Positions 1 to 11,282 of a DNA stretch of 64,000 nt are shown here, piece by piece (position 1 is the stretch's first letter; each line of letters begins with the position of its first letter). The translations under genes were made by a program, and so were the position numbers. Origin of the DNA: Haematococcus lacustris (lineage: Eukaryota; Chlorophyta; Chlorophyceae; Chlamydomonadales; Haematococcaceae); assembly GCA_030144725.1 (NCBI GenBank), contig JASKMD010000029.1:6433538-6497537 (forward strand), written 5' to 3'. Under the pieces are notes generated by a model that did no database searches, was not told the origin of the DNA, and saw only the letters and a program-made list of their open reading frames with translations.

Positions 1-281
1 ACCCAACTCGGTGGGTGCTCACCGTAGGGCGGTCAGGTGGGCGGGCGGTCAGGTGGGCGGGCGGCCAGGCAAACCGACAGCGGACAGTGATAGAGCCATG
101 AAGGCATCTGAAGTCGCTCGGGGTGTTGTTGTTGTTGGTGCGAGGGTCCCAGGGGTGAGGGGCCAGACCTGTTGACTCTTGCCAAGGGAGCTGAGCACCG
201 TCCACCCCACATCACCGCACCTGGCCTTACCCTCAGCTCCCTCCTCCCCCTCGCCCAGCCTGACCCCCTCCTGCTGTGCAG

Positions 282-1867
282 GTGCCTCGTGGCACGCAGC
301 TGGCCGACACAGCCCTGGCTGCACTCAATGCGGGAGGTCCCCCCAACAGCCAGCGAGTCGCGCTGCAGAGTGCAGCACAGCCAGGCAACCCGAATGGCGA
401 CGCTGCGCTGGCAGTGGTGCTAGCTGGAGGCAATTGGGCGGTGGGCCCGGCCTCCTCGCTGCTCAAGGTAAGCAACCAGAGTAAGTAGGGCGCTGCACAC
501 CCCACACCACCCTATGGACCCTGACCTGCCTGCCGGAGGTGCCTGTGCCAAGGCCTGTGAAGCACACCCGGCCTCTCCCTCCCTCTGCTTGAGGCAGCAA
601 CAACCATCTTGACAGCACCAGCCCCCTGCGTGCTAGCCTGGCTGCTCTGCACTGTGCTGCTGCTGCTGCTGCTCCAGCCGCCTTGCAGTAATGGGGTGGG
701 CGAGGTGCATCCATTACAACCCCTAGCTCAGCACTGGCACCCTGTTGCCGGACAGGCTCTGCTAGGGAAGCCAAGCAGCTGCTTTCCCAGCTTCGGCACG
801 TGTGCAGGCCCCTGTCCTTGACCCTGGTGCCTGTGTGCCTGTGCTGCTTGCAGGCTCCTGAGGGGCCCTTTGCCCTGCCCCCGACCCAGCTGTGGGTGGT
901 AGCAGCAGGGGTGACCACAGGGGGCGCCCCAGGGAGCAGCACAGTGGACTCAGCCAGCTATGACTGGATCATGCTGGCCAGTGGGGCGCCCTCCGTGCGT
1001 ACAGCCTGTGGCTGTGGCTTCCCCACACCAGACCGCACCCTCAGCCCCACTCCCAGCCCCTTGCCCAGCCCGGCTGCCACAGCCCCAGCTATTGCAGCAT
1101 CACCCTCACCCTCACCCTCCGCCTCACCCTCTCCCTCACCTGCTGCCTTGCCAGTGGCGCCCCTGTCCCCCTCCCCCACCGCATCTTCCCCTTCACCAGC
1201 CCAGAGCCCGGTCGCCATCGCCATCAATGTTGCGCCCAGGCCGCAATCACCCCCTGCTGCACGCCCCACCAACCCCCCCACCAGCCCCAGCCCCAGCAGC
1301 AGCAGCTCACCCGACAGCAGCCCCCCGCGCCTGGTGACCGTCACTGTGGTGGGACCTGGGCCCCTGGCTTCCAACCTCAGCGAGGCCATCCAACAGCGCC
1401 AGCAGGAGGCCAGCCAGCGTTTTGAGGAAGCCAGCCAGCGCATCTCTGACCACATCCAGAACACTACCCAGCAGATCAGCAAGAACATCCAGGACACGAG
1501 CCAGAAGATCAGCCAGAGCATACGCGACAGCACGGACAAGATCAGCGACCACATCAAGAAGGCAGCGGACCGCGCCGCTGAGCACATCGCCTGCGTGTCT
1601 GACCGCATCTCCTCCACCATCTCTGCGTTCTTTGGTCGTGGCCTAGGGGGCTCAGGGGACAGGCAGCCGCCCTCCAGCCGCCCAGAGCCCAGGCAATCCG
1701 CCTCCTCCTCCTCCTCCTCCTCCTCCTCCTCCTCCTCCTCCTCATCCGGCCGTCGGCTGTTGCAGGACCCTGCGCCAGCTGCTGCCTCCGCATCCTGCCT
1801 GCCCACCGATTCCGGCATCTGCACCTGCGATGCGGTGTGCACAGCCATGTCCAGCACCGTAGTGTGA
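282..1867 (+). CDS. 3' part of a Ser/Pro-rich protein with 11-residue amphipathic repeats
   Basis: Two exons are visible: 282..467 (62 codons, after an acceptor ctgctgtgcag) and 854..1867 (stop TGA). Both are in phase 0. Upstream exons lie outside the window. The first part contains a segment reading YDWIMLASGAP followed by ACGCG, which faintly recalls the C-terminal part of lipocalin-like proteins; I would not rely on that. Then come about 100 residues of Ser-Pro runs, typical of algal extracellular or wall proteins. Nucleotides 1379-1632 encode six consecutive 11-mers of the type QRISDHIQNTT / QQISKNIQDTS, with Ile at fixed positions, as in LEA or lipid-binding amphipathic helices. A (TCC)n serine run and a Cys-containing tail (SGICTCDAVC) follow. 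TGTAA lies 178 bp past the stop. The function is unknown. Confidence 0.6.
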
Positions 1868-1885
1868 GTAAAGTGTGGGGCAGCG

Positions 1886-2024
1886 GGGTGGGCGGGGCGG
1901 GGCGGGGCGGGGCGGGGCGGGGCGGGGCGGGGCGGGGCGGGGCGGGGCGGGGCGGGGCGGGGCGGGGCGGGGCGGGGCGGGGCGGGGCGGGGCGGGGCGG
2001 GGCGGGGCGGGGCGGGGCGGGGTG
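1886..2024. repeat. GGGGC pentamer satellite
   Basis: About 27 perfect tandem GGGGC/GGCGG pentamers lie immediately 3' of the stop codon, in the presumed 3'UTR. The open frames through it on both strands are by-products of a stop-free repeat. Confidence 0.95.
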
Positions 2025-2044
2025 GGGTGGGCCGCTACAGAGCT

Positions 2045-2049
2045 TGTAA
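2045..2049 (+). terminator. putative TGTAA polyadenylation signal
   Basis: TGTAA, the green-algal poly(A) signal, lies 178 bp beyond the stop codon at 1867 and just past the GGGGC array. Confidence 0.45.
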
Positions 2050-2069
2050 GATACACCTTGCCGCCTTGA

Positions 2070-3900
2070 CCCCACCCTTGACACCACGTGATGGCTGCCT
2101 GACCAGCTCCTGACCTGACATTGGCTGGCTTGGGTTGGCTCCTCAGTGCCTGAGTAGGGTGGTTGAGTGGCTTCCCGTAGCCACTGCTTTTTCCTCCACT
2201 GTGCTGCATGTGGCTGCCCTATAGGACTCCCGGCAGCCCGCCTGCTGCTGGGCTGTGGATGCTCACACGCAAACCTCGTGATGCGGAGAGCGTGGCAGTA
2301 ATGGACAGGGTGGCGCGGGAGGTGGGTGGCCTGCTTGGGCAACAAGGGGCGTGGCCCTGGAGCATGAGCATCAGTACAGGATGTGGCTGAGCATGCATGG
2401 GTTGTGAGCATGCGTGGACAGGGGTGACATGTGGCAGGGGAGTGAGGACAGCGATGGTGGGTCTGTGGGAGGTCCGTGAGGGTGGAGAGGTGGCGGGTGT
2501 TGGTAAGAGTGAGGGTTAGGGTTAGGGTTAGGGATAGGTAGCAATGGAACCTGGCATATTACGAGGGTCAAGGGGCGCAGCCACGGTGGCAGCAGCCAGG
2601 GGCACACTGCACAGCCCCTTGCCAGAGATGGCTGCGTGTTGGCTGCAGGTGTTGGGTCTGGACACCGCCCTCATGGTTCCCGTGTGCCAGCAAGGCTGTT
2701 GGGGAAACGACAACTGAAAAGGGTCGCGTGGAGCCATGTCTGTACCTTTGGGTCACATTGCAGTTGCTTTTTACGTGCTCCTTGCTGCCTGCTTCATGCC
2801 TAGGCACCTTCACATGCAGGACCACTTTTGCAAGCTACTTGACTGTGGGTAGTTCTACCTTGTATCTTTCCCCGAGCTCAAATTGGCGCATAGTTGATGA
2901 TGCTGAAACCTCAAGTTGATGTTAAACGTGAATTGATGTGCTGAGATGCTCGTTCTTAGCGTCGCTGTTTTAAGTACTGAAAATGGCCTGTCTCTCAGCA
3001 TACTCATACACCTGGACATGAGTATCTCTGACCCGGGTGACGTAGGTGACGGAGTACACCGGGCCAGATCCCACAACCTACAATCACCACACTACCCGTA
3101 TCTCTGTCTCTCTGTGTACCGGCACCACGGGAAAGATCGCGAACACTCTGCGCATTGCAGCGGCGCCCAGTAGTCTCTTCAGCATTCTCTTCAGCGTCTC
3201 CGACATGGGGTGAGGCTGTGCTGCGCTCAGCTCCCTGCACAGGAGCTGTGTGTGTTGCCCGCGAGCTTCCCGGCCAGCTTCCGGGCTGCAGTAGACCGGG
3301 CCGGCCTGCTACGCTGTGAGCAGGGCTGTTATGCGTATCTGGCACGGCCACTCCGCGTCGATAGGGTAGCTGAGTCCCTGAGATGTCGCCGAGTAAGAAA
3401 CACAAGCGCCCCGTATCCCCCGCACAGTGTGCAGCCGGTAGGCCGCAGAGCTTGACGAAAGACTCCCAGGAGCTAACTGCCGACGCGACGCAGTGTGCAT
3501 CCCGCGCCAATGCGACTCCGTACATCAATCACGGTCATTGTAGACTGTCAGGAAGTTAGGGTTAGCGAAGAACCGGCTGAAGTCCTTGAGCTGCCTCAGC
3601 ATCACTCGCAGTCAAGGGGCAAGGGAGGGCCAGTGGGTGCTGCAGGTGCAAGGGCTGCCAGGCGGGCGCTGCAGCGCCTTGGGGGGGGCTGCGTGACTGG
3701 CTCAGGCTCTGGCTCTGACTCCGAGTCAGACTAAGACTCTGGCTCTGAGTCACAGTCTGATTCGGAGTCAGAGTCACAGGCCAACTCCTTGTTGGCAGGC
3801 TGGGCAGGGTAGGGCTGGTCAGGGGCGCGTGGGGGTAAGGAGGGTGCATTAGGGGCTTGGGGGGGCTGCACGGCTGGAGGTGTGGGTGCACAGGCACACC
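2070..3900. other. intergenic stretch with telomere-like hexamers, no convincing gene
   Basis: No exon chain can be supported here. Nucleotides 2513-2532 hold about three TTAGGG-type units. Nucleotides 3700-3780 hold degenerate GACTCTGGCTCTGA repeats that could encode Ser/Asp/Glu tails on either strand. A short ORF at 3383 starts MSPSKKHKRP but cannot be joined to a following exon. Confidence 0.5.
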
Positions 3901-3918
3901 CCGAGGTGGGTAGCCCAC

Positions 3919-4373
3919 CAGGCATGTCAAGAAGATTCGCAACACAAACAACGACGCGATGACTCGAAGCTGGCTGTGCACCTCAGCCCGCAGCTGGAGG
4001 TGTGCCATTAGCTTCCGCTTGGTCTTCTTGCAGCCGCGCAGCACAGCGCCACCCGGGACCTTAATGACCTGCGGCCAAGCACAATTGGCATTTTGACAGG
4101 CCACTTTGACAGGACACGATGCGGGGACACAAACAGTGCGGGGACACACAAGGCGGGGGCGACCTTTCAGCTGACGTCTGCTCGTGCTCCATCCATCCCG
4201 GCGCTCCTGTCGTTGCTTGCCTTGACGCGAGCGAGACGCTGCGATGGAACCGACTCGAGAGACGGGATATCACACAGCGCGTAACTCACAGTCGGCTAGG
4301 GACACGAACCTTTCAGTTTCTTTGGCGGGCCCTTATTTTCTTTGGCGCTGCCCTTCCGCTTCTTCTTAACCAT
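3919..4373 (-). CDS. basic N-terminus of an unrecognised nuclear-type protein (partial model)
   Basis: On the minus strand an ATG at 4373 opens MVKKKRKGSAKENKGPPKKL, a strongly basic run resembling a nuclear or nucleolar signal. Exon 1 would be 4310..4373 (donor gttcgt, phase 1). A phase-compatible exon is 3919..4103 (acceptor tgtcaaag, donor gtgggc), containing VIKVPGGAVLRGCKKTKRKL and RAEVHSQLRVIASLFVL. No stop exon could be fixed; downstream frames are Ser/Gln-rich. It is divergent from the QCR10-like gene at 4794. I do not recognise the family, and it could be a relic. Confidence 0.35.
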
Positions 4374-4793
4374 AACGCGATGTGAGCTGTCGCTTGACTG
4401 TCGCTTTGATTGCCGCTTTGTTGATTGTTGCTTTGTTGATCGACTTTGTTAATTGTCACTTTGTTGTTGTGATCAACCCATTTTCCCAGGTTTCCTAGGC
4501 CAGCCCACTCCAGGCTTCCCAAAAGGAACACTTCTTGCCACACGCACACACCAGAATGGACAATTTGTTTGCTTTGGTGTGTGGTGCCCCACATCTGGCT
4601 GGGCTGGGCCATTGCCCACAACCTACACTACCTTGCAACCAGGTTGAGGTTGAGAGAGCAGAAAGCTGTAAGCCCGTGTTGAATCTTCCCTTCCATGTAG
4701 CGGAAACAATGTCACATTCTCGAGGAATTGTCGGGACCACCGCGAAGACGACGACTGCAAGGGTGACTGCAAGGCCCTGAAGGCGACATCAAG
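4374..4793. promoter_or_regulatory. candidate divergent promoter region
   Basis: This is the 420-bp gap between the start codons of the minus-strand basic protein and the QCR10-like gene. It holds imperfect CTTTGTTGATTG-type repeats at 4385-4465. No TATA box was identified. Confidence 0.3.
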
Positions 4794-5082
4794 ATGCCTA
4801 TCGGAAAGATGGTGTTTAACGGGGTAAGACACGCTCGCACGCTGCAATCGCGGCAGTTGGGTGCTTCCATTGGACATGGTATCACGTACAAGCCGTCATC
4901 TTTGATTCGGTGCTGTTCGCTCCTGTTCGCAGTACTTGCCGCTGGCAATGCTGCCCAGTAAGTCGCAAGTGACTAACTACGCTACTTGGGGAGGCGTCGC
5001 AGTTGTGGGCGCCCTATGGCTCACACAGCCATGGGGCTTCCTCGCTAAGACGCTGGGTCTTGAAAAGGAGGAGAAGAAGTGA
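4794..5082 (+). CDS. QCR10: cytochrome b-c1 complex subunit QCR10-like, 59 aa
   Basis: This small two-exon gene, 4794..4823 and 4933..5082, encodes 59 residues. The intron has donor GTAAGA and acceptor TTCGCAG and keeps phase 0. The second exon reads TNYATWGGVAVVGALWLTQP then WGFLAKTLGLEKEEKK. This matches the layout of plant complex III subunit 10 (ubiquinol-cytochrome c reductase, about 55-60 aa): a short N-terminus, one membrane helix with a W-G-V...W-x-x-Q-P-W/F pattern (about residues 27-46), and a charged matrix-side tail. It acts in the mitochondrial inner membrane as an accessory subunit near the Rieske protein. TGTAA lies 333 bp downstream. The assignment rests on my recollection of the family pattern. 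Confidence 0.7.
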
Positions 5083-5414
5083 AGAGCCTGCAGCTCAGCA
5101 CAGTTGCCGCTCTCAACCTGTCAGCAACCTGTTTACGATTGAAGAGCAGTCATAGGCTCATTGGTTGGGGAGCAGCTCCCAACCCCCTCTCAACCCCTGG
5201 CCTGCTCTGCAGCGCTGAACTACAGGCACATGGCGAGAGAAGGCAGCCATGGTTCGCTTTGACTTTGCTGAGCCAGCAAGTTAAGATTTGTAGGTAGATT
5301 CCAGCCAGGGACAAGATCGCAGGACAGACTTCTCAGGAGTAGCGCTGAGTGGATGCCTACCATCTCAGCCTTTGGCTGAGCCTGACAGGGGTCGTACAAA
5401 GAGCATGTACTTCA

Positions 5415-5419
5415 TGTAA
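5415..5419 (+). terminator. putative TGTAA polyadenylation signal
   Basis: TGTAA lies 333 bp after the stop of the QCR10-like gene, the only such pentamer noticed in its 3' region. Confidence 0.4.
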
Positions 5420-7019
5420 GCTGGCACAGCTCGACTAGGCTTGACAGCTGGAGTGAACATCCACGGGTCAACCGGACTTTCATGTCACAGCATGCGGAAT
5501 CACCAGGGTCACTCCTGTTTGCTGCCTTACACCCTTCTGTGGCATGGGCGTTGCATATTCCTCATAACGCTCAACCTACAGTGGCTGGTCAGCGACGCAT
5601 GTGCATGCACTTTGCTGATGGCTAGCAAGCCTTTCTCAACTCCTTGGCTGAGGCAAACATTCGGACCTTGCGCCAGTGTGTAGAGGAGTTGACTCGGCCC
5701 TCGTGTCACCGCATGAACGCAGTGAAGAGCCCTGGGGCATTCCCACCTGTGCTGCCCACCTGCTCCTGACACTGTTCGGAACCCCATCTTGGTTGACCCT
5801 GGCCAAGGCCCCACCAGGCAGGCAGGCATTAGGTGCGAACACATGGCGAATGGAATTGGGACAGCTTGAGGTTTTCATGGCCTAACACATCGTGCTCTGG
5901 TGCTTCACAGCCAAGGGTGACTCGCGATGAAACAAACGATCTCTGATTCAACGATCTCTGATTCTGATCAACTTGATCAACTTGGGTTGTGTGAAAATAC
6001 ACAAGTGCTCTGGTGCAGCGTAATCAGCGGTGCAGGGGCAGCCCACAGCAGGTGACTGACGCTGAGGCCACGAAGCTTGACAGGCCAGGGGCTCCAGCAT
6101 TGAGCCGGTATTTGGTCCAATCGCATGCCCGGTGCTTGAGCAGCCTCGCCCTTGCAGCTCTGTGGTCAGGCTTAGAGGGGCAGCCTTGGTACTCTCTAGA
6201 CTATGGGGTATCATATTAGGCCCCACACTTGCTTACATTCGTCCTGATACAACCTGGACTGGATGCTCACATAGGTCTCATGCGTTGGCAAACCATGGCC
6301 AGCAGCGTGACCTAGCAGTGCTAGTAGCACTGTGAACTGCAACCAAGGACACACTATACAGCGCCAAACGCTGTGCCACATTCAAGTTAGACACGGGGTA
6401 TGTTCTGGCACCAGCTTGAACACATATGGGAGCTACTATTGGGAGTAAAGCCACAAACGTAGGCCCCGGACACACATGACAGACACGAAGGCTCCAGCTG
6501 GGACGTCCACCAACTGCACCAACGCGAGTGCATTAGTGAGAATGAGTGAATGCGTTAGTGAATAACCCAAACTCTCACCCTGCAAGCGCACGTTACGGCT
6601 GAACTGGTGCAAGCGCCTCTGTTTCGCAATGCAAGCATGTAAGCCACCTATCAAGCATGTAACCCTGGGCCGCGGTGATGTCACGACCCAGGCTCATGCG
6701 CCCATCTGGCGAAAAGTGAGTCTGCGGCCCAAAGAGCGCACCCAGACCTTGCGAGGTCCTCTGCTTACTGTGCTTGCGCTGCAGCTCATCCATTCCACCT
6801 GCTCACAGAGAATCCCTTCTCTCCCCTTCCCCCTCTTCTTCTCCAACCAGAGGCAGGTCACCAACATTCGCGCCCGACTTGCCTATGGCGGTGGCCGAGT
6901 GGATTAAGCAGCCACACCAAGCTGATGATGGCAACGCAAGCTGATGATGGCAACGCAAGCTGATGATGTAGAACCATCATCCTCATCTGCCCTTGGTCTC
7001 AGCAGTGCTGCTGCTCTGT
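5420..7019. other. intergenic region and presumed 3'UTR of the splicing gene
   Basis: I see no supportable exon chain. Short repeats (ACGATCTCTGATT near 5938-5962; GCTGATGATGGCAAC near 6922-6968) are the only structure. The part nearest 7020 is probably the 3'UTR of the minus-strand SRRM2/CWC21-like gene. Confidence 0.4.
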
Positions 7020-10000
7020 CTACTTCCTGCTGCGTCGTGGAGGGGAGGCTGAATCACTGCTGCTGCTGTCGCTGTCGCTGCTGCTGGTGCCACTGTCGCT
7101 GCTGGAGCCGCTGCTGCTGCTGCTCCCGCTGCTGCTGGATGACGAGTCACTGCTGCCGCTGCTGCTGCTGCTGCTGGGTGAATGCTTGCGGGACTTGGTG
7201 TGGCCACGGGCATCACTCTGCTGCCTGCCCGCCTGAGGCCTCCTGCCCTCACTGTCATGGCGAGCCACCTTGGCATCCCTCTGGCCCTCCTCCCCTGCCC
7301 TAGCAGCAGGCGGACCGTGCTGCCGCTTCCTGTCTCTGTCCACCGCCCTGTCCTGCTCACTGTCCCTGTGGCTGCGAGGGGGTGCCCGGAGTGCTGCTTC
7401 CCTGCCTGCCTCCACAGGGGGGCCCCCTCTCCCCCTGACCCCCCCCCGGTCACCTGCTGCCGCCTGCCTCCCCCCCTCCTCCCGGGCTCTGCCATTGTAT
7501 GGGCGGCTGGGGTCAGGTCCAGCTTCCTGCGCGGATCTGCTGGTGTGCCTGTCCTTGCCGCCCCTGCCAAGCTCCTCATCCACCCTTGTGCGGGGCACTG
7601 GCTGGGGGCTGCCTCTGGGACGCCCTGCTGCAGCTGCCCTGCCCGCGCCTTCCTGCCTGCCCACGTCTTTCTGCCTGCCCATGTCTTGCTGCCTGTGTGC
7701 ATCTTGCTGCCTGCGTGCACCATTCTGTGTTTCCCTTGCATCGGGTTGGGCATCAGCCCCGCTGTCACTGTCACTGTCACTGCCACTGCTGGACGACGCA
7801 CTGCTGGTGCCAGAAGAGCTGGAGCTGCTGTCTGATGAGGAGCTGTCGCTGCTGTCACTGTCATTGCTGCTGCTGGGGGCAGCAACAGGCTGTGCCTTGA
7901 TGCGCCTGTCATGCCGTGAGGACCCAGCTTGTGCTGCCTGCTGCTCGCGCCGCCCCCTGCCTCCGTCTTCTGCAGCTGCGCGCTGCGGGGACGCATCCAC
8001 TGGCTGCTCGCTGTTGGGCAGCCACCTGCACTCGCAGACAGCAGGTGTGTGATGTACATGGCCAAGCATGCCATGACCCAGTGGGTGACATGACCTTGGG
8101 GGGCAGGGGGGCAGCAGCAGCAGCAACAGCAGTAGGCAACCTCAGCGGGTACACTGCATGGAGCGCCATGCATGAGGGCACACCAGGTGGCGAGGACTTC
8201 TCCTCCCTCCTCTTCCTCTCCTGTTCAGCAGCCCTGGACAGGTGGCAGTGAGCCCAGGCAGCTGGGAGAGAAATGCAGCTAGACCCAGCCTTGGAGAGCT
8301 TGGTATCCCGAGGCTGTACACACGCTAGGGTGTGATGCTGTGACACTGCGTACTGCCTCAGGTGTGATGCAGCAGTGACCCTGGCCAGGTCATTACATGT
8401 CAAGCTGCAGGGATGAGGGGGAAGCAGCCTGGCCCTGGCCATTACCCCATGCTGCAGCACCTGGTCGTCCCTCAGGATCTCTATCCTGCCCAGCTGGTCA
8501 ACTACGCAGACACGCCCAGCGCTTCACCCATGCAGATCTGGGCCCCGGCCCTGCCCAGCCCAGCTGCTTGCGCTGTACCCCTGCCACCCACCTATCCGGC
8601 GCATCCTCGTCCTTGCTGAACACGCGGCGCTCCAGACGATGCCTGAGGCCCTCCGGGGCAGCGGCCCCCCCGCCCCGCCCCCCACTAGCCTGTCTGCCCG
8701 CACCCTCCCCTCCCGCTCCATTACGCCGCTCACCACCCCCCCGCTGCTCCTCATGCGCCAGCTCAGAGTGGCTGCCTCTGCCAGAGCGCCCCGCCCCCTC
8801 CCTGGACTCTGGGTGGCGACCCCTGGGTGCCGGCCCCTCCCCGCCCCTGCCTGACTCTGGCTCGCCATAGCCCCTGTCATAGTAGCCGCCTTCATCACCA
8901 CCCTGGTGCTCACGACCCCGGCCATGCCCCTCCTCCCAGCCACCCCTGCTGCCGTTTTCTCGGCCCCCGCCTCTGCTGCTGTGGCCAGGGCGGCCCTCCT
9001 CCCGCCTGCTGCTGCCTCTGCCACCACCATCCCAGTCATCCCCGCCCCTGCCCCTGCCCTGCCGCCCCTCCTCTGCATCATAGCTGTAGCGGTCATGGCT
9101 GTGCAGCCTGCTGCCACCAGGCTCACGTTCCCCTCGTGACCCTCGGCCACCCTCAGCTGCAGAGCGGCTGTGCGGGTGGTAGGCGCCTGCTGCGTCCTCA
9201 TAGCCTGCGCCCTGGCCGTGGGCCCCTCGCTGCCCCAGCGCAGGCTGGCTGTTGCGGGCCTCCCACTCCCGGCGCAGCTGCGCAGTGTGCTGTACAAGCA
9301 GCAGGCCAGCGCTAACATTATGAGTCAGACTGGGGAGGGGTGTAGGGGGCTGGGCAGGGATTGGCGCCAGTGTTGGCAGGCCTGGCACAAAGGGTGACTA
9401 GATGGATGAGCCTGAGACAGCTGAGCTCAGCCCTGGCAAGCTTAGCTTGGGCAGCACAGCAGCCCTGTGGGCTGCAGTCACCGCTGTGCAGTGGCTGGCA
9501 AGGACGCTGCACACAGGGTCAGGCCTCAGCCCAGGGTCTGCTAAGGACAGGGGTTACAGCAGCGCGGTGTCGCCAGCTCCTTCAGTGCCTGCCCTCAGCA
9601 CTTGCGTCCCACTGCGGCCCAGGACCCACCTCTGCCCGGTTGGCCTCCTTTGCCTGCTTCTCCTTCTCAGCCTTCTTGGCTGCCTTCTCTGCTGCCTTGC
9701 GCGCCTGCATGGTGAGGAGACCAGCCGCATGCACTAGCGCACCTTGCGGCTCCACACGCCTCTGCACCTCTCCTACGTGAATCCTGCAACAGGCTTGCTG
9801 TGGTCTGGAGGAAGAAAAGTTCTGAACATAGGGAGGCTCAGCTGCAGCCAAGGCGAGGCCATGGCCAGGCCAAGCCAGGCCGAGCCAGGTCAGGCCAGAC
9901 CAGGCCAGGTCAAGCCAAGGCAGGCCAGACTATAGCCAGGTTACAGGTGACAGGCCTGTGGCTAGGGTGCAAGCCACAGGCGCAACCCCAGGCTGGGCCA

Positions 10001-11282
10001 CAGGCTAGCATGCATTCACTGGGTGGCAATGAAGGCAGGGTCACCTTGGCTTCCCGCTTCACTCGTGCCTCCTCCTCGAGCTCTCGCAGCTCTCGAGCAT
10101 CTTGTCGCTCCTGCCGCTTTTGCTCCTACGGCGGCAGCAGGGTCGCCATGTGACAGTCCAGGTCATGGCCAGCTTACTTCCTTGAACACACCAAGATTCA
10201 AGTGCAGTCTGCAGCAACGCAATGTTCAGGGGGTACCCTGTTATGCTGATAGTGATGGCCATGACAGGCAGGTTTGTGCTGCGCAGGGAGGCTTGAACTA
10301 CGCGCTGCTTGCAAGTGACGCGGCCTGCAGATGTTTAGGTGCTCATGATGAAACACTTCTTTGATGGAAATGCATGCATAAGTCATGCCTTCTGACCTGC
10401 AGCTCGACGTTGAATGCATCACCCTCTTTTGCCTGGGATGTTACGCCCAACGCCTTGGCCAGCTTGTTCATCTGATCCTCCTGCAGGGGCACAGCTGGGG
10501 GCACACAGTGGATCAGGCTAGCAGCGCACTGCCAGCTCAGCCAGTCCATGACTGCTTGTAGCCTCTCACAGCATACCTCACTTCATGCTACATGGCAGTG
10601 ACGCTGAGACTGTCGCCGTGCTGCTGTCAACAGTCACCATGCCCCAGAGGGTGCTGGTGCATCTACAGGTTCCTAGAGTCACAGCAGCTGTACCATACCT
10701 TTCTTTGCGCAAGCGCATGCGTTTCATCTGTCAACTTCTTTTCAGCTTCCTGTGCACTGGCCGGGCTGCAGGGCAGCAGTGCGCAGCAGTGCAGTGTGGC
10801 CTGCACCTGCCGCTGACTGGAGGCACTGCGCCACTGCCAATCTGCTGTCATGCGAGCACACACCCAGCATGGGCCTTCATTAGCAGGGCCCGGTACATTT
10901 CAATGGCCTCCTGCTGCTCCTCTTCAGGCACCCTGGGGTCACGGAAATGGGTGTCCAGGCTGTGCTGCTGCAGTTGTGTTGATCCTCGGCGTGACAACCG
11001 TGCTGCGGACACCAGGCTGTTCATGCAGCGAGGGAATAGGCCACTGACGCACCCTTCATCCTCCAACCGTGCCTGCTCCTCGGCGATCTTCAACTCGATG
11101 ACTCGCTTGGCATTGTGCTCAAGGATGGTCTGGTCGGCCTTCAACAACTTGGGACCATTGTCCAGATCAGCCCGCGGCTGGATGCGCGCTGGAGGTCCAC
11201 CCCGCAAGTTGAATGCATTGTTCTGTACATGGCCGCTGGTGCCCGAACCGCGAGGCGTGAGCAGGCCGATGCCATTATACAT
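7020..11282 (-). CDS. CWC21: SRRM2/CWC21-type spliceosomal protein, about 782 aa
   Basis: Minus-strand exons, 5' to 3': 11049..11282, 10864..10967, 10699..10765, 10397..10480, 10045..10125, 9630..9704, 8592..9289, 7020..8025. Together they make 2349 nt with every phase consistent. The start MYNGIGLLTPRGSGTSGHVQ is the diagnostic N-terminus of Cwc21/SRRM2 proteins, which sit near the catalytic centre of the spliceosome and contact Prp8 and Snu114. A cwf21-type helix pair follows: TILEHNAKRVIELKIAEEQA, then EEEQQEAIEMYRALLM. Residues about 164-215 are Lys/Glu/Arg-rich coiled coil (EQKRQERQDARELRELEEEA). Residues 216-448 are Arg/Gly/Glu-rich. The C-terminal third is Ser/Asp-rich with basic patches, ending SASPPRRSRK, in place of a classic RS domain. 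The exon 1-3 boundaries are the least certain. It is divergent from TFB2. Confidence 0.88.
9850..9932. repeat. CCAGGC-type short repeat in an intron
   Basis: Degenerate tandem AGGCCAGGCCAAGC-like units lie in the intron between the 9630..9704 and 10045..10125 exons of the splicing gene. Confidence 0.6.

Noticed and set aside
958..1857. 299-codon minus-strand frame with a Glu run
   Set aside because: Antisense shadow of the Ser/Pro-rich protein; the Glu run is the complement of the (TCC)n serine codons.
3383..3734. Plus-strand gene starting MSPSKKHKRP with a Ser/Asp-rich tail
   Set aside because: The start and the tail lie in different frames and no intron of plausible size with matching phase connects them.
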